A DNA stretch of 64,000 bases from Flavobacterium flavigenum (GTDB lineage: Bacteria > Bacteroidota > Bacteroidia > Flavobacteriales > Flavobacteriaceae): contig NZ_CP114285.2 in the NCBI RefSeq assembly GCF_027111255.2, forward strand, positions 3,844,001-3,908,000, in the 5' to 3' direction. Positions 7,826-15,716 of the stretch are shown piece after piece. Position 1 is the first letter of the stretch; each line of letters starts with the position of its first letter. The notes under the pieces were generated by a model, which did not search any database, was not told the origin of the DNA, and saw only the letters and a list, made by a program, of their open reading frames with translations. The position numbers and the translations under genes are program-made.

Positions 7826-8230
7826 ATGATTACGATCAAAACTACAGTAAATGCATCAATAAGTACAGTTTGGGAATTTTGGAATACACCTGAACACATT
7901 ACCAAATGGAGTTTCGCGTCTCCGGACTGGCACACACCTTATGCAGAATCCGATTTAAGAGAAGGAGGAAAATTTAAATCGACCATGGCTGCAAAAGACG
8001 GCAGTATGAGTTTTGATTTTGAAGGTGAGTTTACGCTTGTAAAACCAAACGAAGCTTTGCAATATGTCATAGCAGACGGAAGAAAAGTTGAAATCACTTT
8101 TACCGAAACACAAAACGGAGTAGAAATAATTGAAAGTTTTGATCCTGAAACACAAAATCCGGAAGAAATGCAGCGTGGAGGCTGGCAGGCAATTCTGGAT
8201 AATTTTAAAAATTATGTAGAAACAAATTAG
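7826..8230 (+). CDS. AHSA1/SRPBCC-domain protein, copy 2
   Basis: A 134-residue paralogue of the gene at 7005, with identical length and the same start context (MITIKTTVNASISTVWEFWN) and the WHTPYAESDLREGGKFKSTM segment. The pair most likely arose by local duplication around the DUF1801 gene. The ligand is unknown. The stop is followed by 142 bases containing part of a dispersed repeat before the next VOC gene, so the downstream genes may have separate expression. Confidence 0.85.
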   Translation: MITIKTTVNASISTVWEFWNTPEHITKWSFASPDWHTPYAESDLREGGKFKSTMAAKDGSMSFDFEGEFTLVKPNEALQYVIADGRKVEITFTETQNGVEIIESFDPETQNPEEMQRGGWQAILDNFKNYVETN

Positions 8231-8322
8231 TTTTTTAGAGGTTCAAAGTAACAAAAACACAAAGTCTGAAATTCTAAAATAATTTAGTATTTGTGAGAGA
8301 ATAAACCCCCAACTTAAATTAG

Positions 8323-8344
8323 CTTATATCACTTATATGGTTTA
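8323..8344. repeat. Half-copy of the CTTATATCACTTATATGGTTTA repeat
   Basis: The 22-base word is repeated at 49340-49361, where it forms one arm of a complete inverted repeat. Only one arm is present here. It lies in the gap between the AHSA1 copy 2 and the second VOC gene. Confidence 0.7.
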
Positions 8345-8372
8345 AAAAAGTTTAACAAATAAAATATCAAAA

Positions 8373-8780
8373 ATGACAAAACAAATTTGGTTGAATCTTC
8401 CTGTAAAGGATGTAGCAAAAGCAAAAGAATTTTTCTGGAAAATAGGTTTTTCGTTCAATGAACAGCATGATACCCCAACTTCGACTTGTATGCTGGTAGG
8501 AGAAGGGCATTTTGTGGTAATGCTTTTTGAAGAATCCATTTTTGCAGGTTTTTCACAAAACGGTATTACAGATACTAATTCGGGTTCTGAGGTTTTGATT
8601 TCGATTGATGCTGAGAACAAGGATGAAGTTGATGAACTGGCTCAAAAAGTGAAAGATGCCGGAGGAACTGTTTTTTCGGAGCCGGCGGAAAGTCAGGGCT
8701 GGATGTACGGTTTTGGTTTTGCAGATTTGGATGGCCATCGTTGGAATGTCTTATTTATGGATTTTAGTAAATTATCATGA
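8373..8780 (+). CDS. VOC-superfamily protein, second copy
   Basis: A 135-residue glyoxalase-like protein related to the gene at 6572: KQIWLNLPVKDVAKAKEFFW at the start and GWMYGFGFADLDGHRWNVLFM at the end, with DGHRWNV supplying probable metal-ligand positions. No enzyme activity can be inferred. The stop codon TGA overlaps the ATG of the following SRPBCC gene (ATGA), a strong sign of translational coupling. Confidence 0.85.
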   Translation: MTKQIWLNLPVKDVAKAKEFFWKIGFSFNEQHDTPTSTCMLVGEGHFVVMLFEESIFAGFSQNGITDTNSGSEVLISIDAENKDEVDELAQKVKDAGGTVFSEPAESQGWMYGFGFADLDGHRWNVLFMDFSKLS

Positions 8781-9220
8781 TTATGGAAACATTAGAATTT
8801 AAAATCAGAATCAAAGCTACACCGGAAAAAATCTGGTCAGTTTTATGGGATGATGAAACCTATAGAAAATGGACAGCCCCTTTTTGTGAAGGCTCCTATG
8901 CCGTAAGTGACTGGAATGAAGGCGATAAAATACACTTCATGGCTCCAAACGGAGAAGGAATGAACAGTATTATAGAAAAGAAAGTCCCAAATGAATACAT
9001 GGCTTTTAAGCACATAGGCGAAATCAAGGATTTTGAAGAATTACCTGTAGATAAAGATGCTGAGAATGGGAGTGGTTATATGGAAACGTATCGTTTAATT
9101 CCCGACGACGAGTTTACAGATCTGGTTTCGCAGGTTGATGTAATCGAAAAACACATGGACTATTTTAAAGAAGCCTTTCCAAAAAGTTTAGAAGCGATTA
9201 AGGAGCTTTCGGAAGAATAA
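8777..9220 (+). CDS. SRPBCC (AHSA1-like) protein
   Basis: A 147-residue START-like domain protein: LEFKIRIKATPEKIWSVLW at the start, then RKWTAPFCEGSYAVSDWNEG and a C-terminal amphipathic helix MDYFKEAFPKSLEAIKEL. The ATG at 8777 overlaps the previous stop (ATGA). A second ATG two codons later (8783) is an equally possible start. It is more distant from the two AHSA1 copies than they are from each other. The ligand is unknown. Confidence 0.85.
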   Translation: MIMETLEFKIRIKATPEKIWSVLWDDETYRKWTAPFCEGSYAVSDWNEGDKIHFMAPNGEGMNSIIEKKVPNEYMAFKHIGEIKDFEELPVDKDAENGSGYMETYRLIPDDEFTDLVSQVDVIEKHMDYFKEAFPKSLEAIKELSEE

Positions 9221-9290
9221 AATTCAATATCAATTTCAAAAATCAATTTCAATAACAATAAAGAATATTAATAAAAAATAAAAAAATATC

Positions 9291-9731
9291 ATGGCAACAT
9301 CGGTAAACCCTTATTTAATGTTTAATGGAAAGTGTGAGGAAGCATTTCTATTTTATAAATCTGTTTTTGGAGGTGAATTTCCGTATATCGGAAAATATAA
9401 AGATGCTCCGGCAGAAGATGGTGGAGAAGCACTTTCGGAAGAACAATCGAATCATATTATGCACGTTTCACTTCCAATTGGAAACACCATTTTAATGGGA
9501 AGTGATAGTCATCCCAAATATGGAGATGTAGGTTTTGGAGATAATTTTTCAATTTCTATTAATACTGAAAGTACAGAAGAAGCAGATAGGATTTTTAACG
9601 GACTTTCGGCTGGAGGTCATGTTGGAATGCCAATGAACAAGACGTTTTGGGGAGCTTATTTTGGAATGTTTAAAGATAAATTCGGTATCAACTGGATGGT
9701 GAATTTTGATGAAAACCAGCCAATTGAATAA
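9291..9731 (+). CDS. PhnB-like VOC-family protein
   Basis: A 146-residue protein of the PhnB/3-demethylubiquinone-like branch of the VOC superfamily. Diagnostic segments are NPYLMFNGKCEEAFLFYKSV, HIMHVSLPIGNTILMGSD, and the C-terminal FWGAYFGMFKDKFGINWMVN. The name PhnB is historical; most members have no proven role. It ends the run of small genes and is followed by a strong hairpin at 9782. Confidence 0.88.
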   Translation: MATSVNPYLMFNGKCEEAFLFYKSVFGGEFPYIGKYKDAPAEDGGEALSEEQSNHIMHVSLPIGNTILMGSDSHPKYGDVGFGDNFSISINTESTEEADRIFNGLSAGGHVGMPMNKTFWGAYFGMFKDKFGINWMVNFDENQPIE

Positions 9732-9781
9732 GTGAAAAAGTTAGGTTATTATAATACCTGAACATAATTGTTAAATAACCT

Positions 9782-9809
9782 GAAAAAGCACATTGATTTG
9801 TGCTTTTTC
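9782..9809 (+). terminator. Terminator after the VOC/SRPBCC run
   Basis: GAAAAAGCACA and TGTGCTTTTTC form a perfect 11-bp stem around a six-base loop. It stands 50 bases after the last gene of the run and before serB. Confidence 0.8.
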
Positions 9810-9890
9810 GTTATAAAAAAACAAACAATATACTTTTATATCAACAATAGATTGCCGATTTTTGTCGCTTCTTAAATCAACAAGGATAAA

Positions 9891-11120
9891 ATGGCAAAAG
9901 AAGATAAGGAAATTATTTTATTAAAAGTTTCAGGACACGACAAACCGGGTGTTACCGCAGGTTTAACCACAGTATTAGCAGCTTATGATGCTGTTATTTT
10001 AGACATAGGTCAGGCTGATATTCACGATACATTATCTTTAGGAATTTTATTCGAAATCGAAGCCGGATCCAGTTCAGGACCTGTTTTAAAAGACCTTTTG
10101 TTTAAAGCTTACGAACTCGAAGTAAAGGTTAAATTTATTCCGATTTCTGTTGAAGATTATGAAACCTGGGTAAAATCGCAATCCAATCAGCGTTACATTA
10201 TCAATATTTTAGGAGAAAAATTAACGGCTGTACAACTGGCTGCCGTGACCAAAATAATGACAGACCAGAATCTGAACATTAATTCTATTATCAGATTAAC
10301 TGGAAGGACTTCTGTTGTTGAAAAAGAAGAATATCCACGTTCCTGCATCCAGTTATCTGTTACCGGAGAAATTGTAAACAAGATTGAAATGACAGCCAAT
10401 TTTATGGCTATTTCCAGAACGCTTGATGTTGATATTTCGTTCCAGGAAGACAATATTTACAGACGAAACAGACGTTTGGTTTGCTTCGATATGGATTCAA
10501 CTTTAATCCAGACAGAAGTTATCGATGAACTGGCAGAATTAAATGGAGTAGGAGAACAGGTAAGAGCCATTACTGAATCTGCCATGAACGGCGAGATTGA
10601 TTTCAACGAAAGTTTCAAAAAACGTATGGCTTTGCTGGAAGGTCTGAGCGAAGACGTTTTGCAAAAAGTAGCCGAAAACCTGCCTATCACAAAAGGAGCA
10701 CACCGCTTGATGAAAGCGTTGAAATACTACGGTTATAAAACAGCTATTTTATCCGGAGGATTTACCTATTTTGGAGAATATCTTCAAAAAGAGCTGGGAA
10801 TCGATTATGTTCATGCTAATCAGCTGGAAATTAAAGACGGAAAATTAACCGGTAAATATATAGGCGATATCGTAGATGGTTTAAAGAAAGCAGAATATCT
10901 GACCGCCATCGCAGAGAAAGAAGGGATTCACATCAACCAGACCATTGCCGTTGGTGACGGGGCAAACGATTTACCAATGATCAACCTTGCCGGTCTCGGA
11001 ATCGCTTTCCACGCCAAACCAAAAGTAAAAGAAAGCGCTTCAAACTCTATCTCAAGTTTAGGACTTGACGGAGTTTTATACTTGTTAGGCTATCACGACA
11101 GATATATTGATATGATGTAA
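9891..11120 (+). CDS. serB: Phosphoserine phosphatase with N-terminal ACT-like domains
   Basis: Last step of serine biosynthesis: hydrolysis of O-phosphoserine. The HAD-family catalytic motif DMDST starts at D200, with D202 as the general acid. Motif II SGGF (about 290) and motif III GDGANDLPM (about 362) are intact. The first 190 residues contain two ACT-like regulatory modules (KVSGHDKPGVTAGL near residue 13), which in related enzymes bind serine or other amino acids. At 409 residues it is the long, ACT-containing form. It stands alone between terminators. Confidence 0.93.
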   Translation: MAKEDKEIILLKVSGHDKPGVTAGLTTVLAAYDAVILDIGQADIHDTLSLGILFEIEAGSSSGPVLKDLLFKAYELEVKVKFIPISVEDYETWVKSQSNQRYIINILGEKLTAVQLAAVTKIMTDQNLNINSIIRLTGRTSVVEKEEYPRSCIQLSVTGEIVNKIEMTANFMAISRTLDVDISFQEDNIYRRNRRLVCFDMDSTLIQTEVIDELAELNGVGEQVRAITESAMNGEIDFNESFKKRMALLEGLSEDVLQKVAENLPITKGAHRLMKALKYYGYKTAILSGGFTYFGEYLQKELGIDYVHANQLEIKDGKLTGKYIGDIVDGLKKAEYLTAIAEKEGIHINQTIAVGDGANDLPMINLAGLGIAFHAKPKVKESASNSISSLGLDGVLYLLGYHDRYIDMM

Positions 11121-11197
11121 TCAATTCAGGTCTATTCTAGCCATTTTTGTCATTCCGAAGAATGAGGAATCTCCGCAAGTAACTCGACAATCAAAAT

Positions 11198-11234
11198 AAA
11201 AAAACCTTAGTTCGTATTGAATTAAGGTTTTTTT
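11198..11234. terminator. Terminator after serB, usable in both directions
   Basis: AAAAAAACCTTA and TAAGGTTTTTTT are 12-base arms around a 13-base loop, giving an A-run before and a T-run after the stem. It serves serB on the plus strand and may also stop read-through from the minus-strand lipoprotein gene. Confidence 0.8.
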
Positions 11235-11262
11235 ATGGGCATGCCCCGCAGAAAAAGCGGGT

Positions 11263-11329
11263 CGGGCTATTCGTTGCAATCTTTTTGTTTTTAAAGAAAA
11301 AACAAAAAGGATTTTCACTGCTATCCCTC
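11263..11329 (-). ncRNA. Flavo-1-like structured element overlapping a stop codon
   Basis: On the minus strand it reads GGGATAGCAGTGAAAATCC, then an A/T hairpin (CTTTTTGTTTTT against AAAAACAAAAAG), then GATTGCAACGAATAGCCCG. The core matches the element at 44973 (GATAGCAGCGGCATCC ... GATACAGCGGATAGC). The first TAG of GGATAG is the stop codon of the lipoprotein gene at 11321-11740, so the RNA element begins inside the coding sequence. Confidence 0.5.
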
Positions 11330-11740
11330 ATGTTCCATAAGTCTTTGAGAAAAATTGTCAGAACAATTGCTGATGATTTGGCAAGTTTTCAATTCTTCAA
11401 CGTTCGTCTGAATTTTTATTTCGCAATTTTTATGTTTATCAAAATATCTATACTCGTCAATTACTTTGTCTTTTACTATATAAGATTTGCTCCAAACTGC
11501 AGTTCCAGTCATCCGTGAGGTTTTTCCAGTGGTCAATTTTTTTGTTATTAAATGAAAGTAAAGTCCATTATGGGCAGTTAATTCCCCAATGAGAGTTTGT
11601 TCGGTTTCGTTTTCGATTAAAGTAAATGTTGCAGGACCAAACTTGTAATTTCGATCTGACGGTTTCATTATTTGGGGTTTGGGCTTCTCGCATCGAACGA
11701 AAAGTAAAATTGCAAATAAAAATGTAATACAAATTCTCAT
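11321..11740 (-). CDS. Small uncharacterised lipoprotein
   Basis: A 139-residue product beginning MRICITFLFAILLFVRC; the hydrophobic core followed by a cysteine at residue 17 is a lipoprotein signal, so it is probably membrane-anchored. The mature part is beta-rich and carries two cysteines (EIKIQTNVEELKTCQIISNC). No family is recognised. Its stop codon lies within the first bases of a Flavo-1-like element. It is unlinked to the convergent serB or the downstream-lying GH3 gene by any clear operon signal. Confidence 0.7.
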   Translation of the reverse strand: MRICITFLFAILLFVRCEKPKPQIMKPSDRNYKFGPATFTLIENETEQTLIGELTAHNGLYFHLITKKLTTGKTSRMTGTAVWSKSYIVKDKVIDEYRYFDKHKNCEIKIQTNVEELKTCQIISNCSDNFSQRLMEHEG

Positions 11741-11795
11741 AGGATAATGTTAATTTCGTTTGCAGCTAACTTAGAAATTTGTGGTAAACTTTAAT

Positions 11796-13304
11796 CTACA
11801 TCCCCTTCAACTGCTCCAAATAATCCCTCTGATTCGAAAGCCTCGGAATCTTATGCTGCCCGCCTAATTTATCACGTTCCTTCAGCCAGTCATAAAATAA
11901 ATTTTCTCTTGCAACATTAATCACCAAAGGATTTAACGTCATATTGTTGTAGCGTTTCGCTTCGTAATCAGAGTTTAAAGTCTGTAAAGTTTCATCCAGA
12001 ACTTTTTGGAAGAGACCAACATCAGCCGGTTTTTGTTTGAATTCGATCATCCATTCGTGGGCGCCTTTTTCTTTGTCCTGCATAAAAATTGGGGCAACAG
12101 TGTAATCAATGACTTCGGTTTTGGTGATTTCGCAGGCTTTGGCAATCGCCTGATCCGTATTTTCGACCATCAGTTCTTCACCAAAAACATTGATATGATG
12201 TTTGGTTCTTCCTGTAACCCTTATTCTGTATGGATTTAAAGAAGTAAAACGAACCGTATCGCCAATCAAATAACGCCATAATCCGGAATTGGTGGTAATA
12301 ACGATAGCGTAGTTTTTATTCAGTTCGACATCGGCCAAACGGATTACTTTTTGATCCGGCGTTCCGTAAGTGTCCATCGGAATAAATTCGTAGAAAATGC
12401 CGTAATCCAGCATTAGCAATAGATCACTGGAATTGTTCAGATCCTGAATGGCAAAAAAGCCTTCGGAGGCGTTGTATATTTCGTAGTATTTAAAATCCTT
12501 GCTCGGCAGGATTTTCTTGTATTGTTCTTTATAAGGAGAAAAACTTACCCCACCGTGAAAATACACTTCAAGATTCGGCCAAAGCTCCAATAAGTTTCCT
12601 TTTCCAGTGTTTTCTAAAACCCTGTTCATCAGAACCAGCATCCACGACGGAACTCCGGCAAAACTGGTTACATTTTCATTTTTGGTTTCATTGATGATAG
12701 CTGTAATTTTACTTTCCCATTCGGTCATTAGCGAAGTCTTGCTGCTTGGTGTACTGCTGAATTCGGCCCAAATAGGCATATTTTCAATCAATATTGCTGA
12801 TAAATCGCCAAAAAAAGTATTGTTGTTTTCGTAAATCTGGGAACTTCCTCCTAAGCGAAGACTCTTTCCTACAAACAGCTGTGAATCTTCGTTGTTATTC
12901 AGATACATACAAAGTAGATCCTTACTTCCTTTGTAGTGACAGTCTTCAAGGGCTTCACTGCTTACCGGAATAAATTTACTTTTAGCATTGGTAGTTCCGC
13001 TCGATTTGGCAAACCATTTTATAGGACTTTCCCAAAAAACACCCTGTTCTCCCTGTCGTGTACGCTCAATTAGAGGCTGTAATTCTTCGTAACCAGAAAC
13101 CGGAACTCTTTCAGCAAAGGTTTTATAAGAGCTTATTGAAGCAAAATCATATTGTTTTCCAATAATCGTATTTTCTGAAGCGGTCAATAAATTATGCAGC
13201 AGCTCTTCCTGAACCTCATTTGGATATTTTAAAAAAAGTTCAATTTGATGTATTCTTTGTTTGAGAACCCAGGATGCAAAAGAATTTATTATGGATAGAG
13301 GCAT
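11796..13304 (-). CDS. GH3-family (auxin-responsive promoter family) acyl-adenylating protein
   Basis: A 502-residue member of the GH3 superfamily, known from plants as acyl-acid amido synthetases of the ANL adenylating fold. Visible motifs are WFAKSSGTTNAKSKFIPV (ATP-binding P-loop-like motif, about residues 91-108), then YNASEGFFAIQD (about 278-289), and LWRYLIGDTVRFTSLNPYRI with the downstream FGEELMVEN hinge region. Bacterial members have no established substrate. The gene is monocistronic here, lying between a small lipoprotein gene and the divergent DUF2797 gene. Confidence 0.9.
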   Translation of the reverse strand: MPLSIINSFASWVLKQRIHQIELFLKYPNEVQEELLHNLLTASENTIIGKQYDFASISSYKTFAERVPVSGYEELQPLIERTRQGEQGVFWESPIKWFAKSSGTTNAKSKFIPVSSEALEDCHYKGSKDLLCMYLNNNEDSQLFVGKSLRLGGSSQIYENNNTFFGDLSAILIENMPIWAEFSSTPSSKTSLMTEWESKITAIINETKNENVTSFAGVPSWMLVLMNRVLENTGKGNLLELWPNLEVYFHGGVSFSPYKEQYKKILPSKDFKYYEIYNASEGFFAIQDLNNSSDLLLMLDYGIFYEFIPMDTYGTPDQKVIRLADVELNKNYAIVITTNSGLWRYLIGDTVRFTSLNPYRIRVTGRTKHHINVFGEELMVENTDQAIAKACEITKTEVIDYTVAPIFMQDKEKGAHEWMIEFKQKPADVGLFQKVLDETLQTLNSDYEAKRYNNMTLNPLVINVARENLFYDWLKERDKLGGQHKIPRLSNQRDYLEQLKGM

Positions 13305-13547
13305 GAAGAATGTATTTAGATTTTAGATTTTAAGTTACTAATATTTACTATAAATGCAAATACCGGAAATTTAAAATTTGAATATCGGCAGACAAAAATG
13401 TAACTTTGTTGCTATTCAAAAATAGTGTTTTTTTGCAAAAAACAATTTATTTAGGAATAAAGATTCGACACAAAAAGAATGAAATTTAACTGTTAAATTA
13501 TTTATTCTGAAAAGTAATTTATCTCTAAAATCAGCAATAAAAATCTT

Positions 13548-14342
13548 ATGACCTACGAAGGAGTACTTACAAAAATGCAAACCGAATTCGGTGCCCCAAT
13601 TCAATATTATCTGGTTTTCGAAGATAGTTTTTTAAACATGAATCAGTTATTGAATAAGGAAATCGAAATTAATTTTGCAGGTTACCAGTGTTTGAATTGC
13701 TGTAAAAAGAAAAAAATATTCCGTCAGGGATTTTGTTATGATTGTTTTTATTCAAGTCCAGCAGTGGGTGACTGGATTATGAGACCAGAACTCAGCACGG
13801 CACATTTAGGAATCGCAGACCGTGATTTAGAATATGAACAAAAAGTTCAATTGCAGCCTCATGTGGTTTATCTGGCTGTAGCAAGCGAAATAAAAGTGGG
13901 CGTCACCCGTAAAACACAAATACCGACCAGATGGATAGATCAGGGGGCAAGTCAGGCAATTGCTATAGTTGAGGTTCCGAATCGATATCTGGCAGGAATT
14001 ACAGAGGTTGCTTTAAAAAATCATTATACTGACAAAACAAATTGGAGAAAAATGCTCCAAAATCCAACAGAGACTTTCGACTTAATTGCTGAGAAAGTTA
14101 AAGTCCAAAATCTGATTCCGAATGAAGCTAAGGAATACTTTTACAGCCAAAAAGAAGATGTGTACAATTTGCATTATCCGGTTTTACATTATCCGGCAAA
14201 AGTTGCAAGTTTAAATTTGGACAAAACACCTTCTTTTCAGGGAAAATTAATGGGTATAAAGGGACAATACTTAATTTTTGAAAATGGTACTGTTTTTAAT
14301 ATCCGCGGTTCCGAAGGTTATTTGGTTACAATAAACGTCTAG
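13548..14342 (+). CDS. DUF2797-domain protein
   Basis: A 264-residue protein. The N-terminal part has a cysteine-rich segment CLNCCKKKKIFRQGFCYDC (about residues 46-64) that could bind zinc. The middle begins VVYLAVASEIKVGVTRKTQI and resembles the opening of a GIY-YIG nuclease fold (a tyrosine near a KVGVTR turn, then an arginine in TRWIDQGA). That makes a nucleic-acid role possible, but this is only my inference. The family is otherwise uncharacterised. It has no close operon partner. Confidence 0.8.
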   Translation: MTYEGVLTKMQTEFGAPIQYYLVFEDSFLNMNQLLNKEIEINFAGYQCLNCCKKKKIFRQGFCYDCFYSSPAVGDWIMRPELSTAHLGIADRDLEYEQKVQLQPHVVYLAVASEIKVGVTRKTQIPTRWIDQGASQAIAIVEVPNRYLAGITEVALKNHYTDKTNWRKMLQNPTETFDLIAEKVKVQNLIPNEAKEYFYSQKEDVYNLHYPVLHYPAKVASLNLDKTPSFQGKLMGIKGQYLIFENGTVFNIRGSEGYLVTINV

Positions 14343-14516
14343 CATACTACCTCATTCGTCTATTCTTATTAACGGCTTGTATAATAATTAGTTGAACAAT
14401 TAATTACAGTTGTATTTTTGACTTTAGGGTAGGTCATGTGAATTTTGATAAATTTTGTTACAATTTTATAATAATTTGATATTGATCGATTTATATTTTT
14501 AAAAGCTTTGGTGAAT

Positions 14517-14524
14517 TAATTTTG
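14517..14524 (+). promoter_or_regulatory. Probable -7 box (TAATTTTG) for the glycosyltransferase gene
   Basis: Exact TAnnTTTG match 59 bases before the ATG. No TTG is seen at the standard distance. The surrounding 240-base gap contains nothing else recognisable. Confidence 0.4.
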
Positions 14525-14583
14525 TAAAGATTACAATGAAGCTTTTTTTTTAATAATGCAAATCAAAATAAATTAATTATAAA

Positions 14584-15663
14584 ATGGGAATTTTAGGTAA
14601 AATAAATGTTTTGAGACGTGCATTAATGCGAACTCTGACAAAGAATATTGGAAAATCAAATGCAGAACAAAGCATCACTCTGGTCAACAAAAACGAAATT
14701 AAAAGAATTTTAATTTGCAGACCCAATGCCAGATTAGGAAATCTTTTACTGATTACACCTTTTGTTCAGGAATTAGAGGAAATGTTTCCAAATTGTAAAA
14801 TTGATTTGTTTGTAAAAGGTTTTTTGGCTCCGATTATTTTTGAGAATTATGATTGTGTAGACAGGATAATAAAATTGCCTAAAAAGCCTTTCAGTAATCT
14901 TTTTCAATATTTTAAAGTCTGGGTTTCTTTGAAAAAGTATAAATACGATATTGCTATAAATGTAGATCAGGGTTCTTCCTCTGGGCGTCTTGGAGTCAAA
15001 TTCTCTAATTCTAAATTTAAGTTTTTTGGTGATTTGCCTTTTTCGGCTAATTTATATCATGGTGATTATACCCACATTGCTAAATACCCTATTTATCATT
15101 TACGGGATTATTTAACCAAATTAGGATTTGAGAAAAGAGAAGATCCTATTGCACCTTTAGATCTTAAATTAACGCCTGTTGAAATTGTTGAAGGAAAGAA
15201 AAAATTGAATACTCTGGTGAAGAATTATAAAAAAACGATCTGCATATTTACTTACGCTACAGGTCCAAAATGCTTATCAGAAGCCTGGTGGGAAAATTTT
15301 TATACCAGTTTAAAATCCGAATATAAAAATTGTAATATTATCGAAATCCTCCCAATAGAAAACGTTTCTCAGATTGGTTTTAAAGTGCCAACATTTTATA
15401 GTAAAGATATTCGCGAAATTGGATCTGTAATTTCAAATGCTGATTTGTTCATAGGGGCTGACAGCGGAATCATGCATCTTTCGAGCGCTGTCCATACTCC
15501 GACAGTAGGGCTTTTTTCAGTTTCAAACTTAAAGAAATATGAACCTTATGACAATAATAGTTTTGGAATAGATGTAAATAGCTTTTCTGAAAAAGAATAT
15601 TTTAAAATTTTCAGCACTATTTTAGACAATGGAAAATCAGGAATCTATTCTAAAGCAATTTAA
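14584..15663 (+). CDS. Glycosyltransferase family 9 (heptosyltransferase-like)
   Basis: A 359-residue protein with a GT-B layout. An N-terminal block starts KRILICRPNARLGNLLLITP (residues about 40-59), the typical nucleotide-sugar-transferase family 9 opening. The C-terminal donor-binding part contains NADLFIGADSGIMHLSSAVH (about 288-307) with the conserved GxDSGxxHLxxA motif. These enzymes add heptose or related sugars to the lipopolysaccharide core at the cytoplasmic face. The acceptor cannot be told. It is isolated from other LPS genes here (waaA is 12 kb away). Confidence 0.88.
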   Translation: MGILGKINVLRRALMRTLTKNIGKSNAEQSITLVNKNEIKRILICRPNARLGNLLLITPFVQELEEMFPNCKIDLFVKGFLAPIIFENYDCVDRIIKLPKKPFSNLFQYFKVWVSLKKYKYDIAINVDQGSSSGRLGVKFSNSKFKFFGDLPFSANLYHGDYTHIAKYPIYHLRDYLTKLGFEKREDPIAPLDLKLTPVEIVEGKKKLNTLVKNYKKTICIFTYATGPKCLSEAWWENFYTSLKSEYKNCNIIEILPIENVSQIGFKVPTFYSKDIREIGSVISNADLFIGADSGIMHLSSAVHTPTVGLFSVSNLKKYEPYDNNSFGIDVNSFSEKEYFKIFSTILDNGKSGIYSKAI

Positions 15664-15673
15664 AAGATAAAAA

Positions 15674-15701
15674 AAAGGTCAATCTAATCTGATTGACCTT
15701 T
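15674..15701. terminator. Bidirectional terminator between convergent genes
   Basis: AAAGGTCAATC and GATTGACCTTT form a perfect 11-bp stem with a six-base loop, flanked by an A-run and a T-rich tail. It lies between the 3' ends of the glycosyltransferase and the AsmA-like gene. Confidence 0.85.
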
Positions 15702-15716
15702 CCTTTCTCTAGTTGA

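Noticed and set aside
11121..11318. Minus-strand 65-residue frame after serB
   Set aside because: It spans a terminator and a structured element and has no start context or recognisable family.
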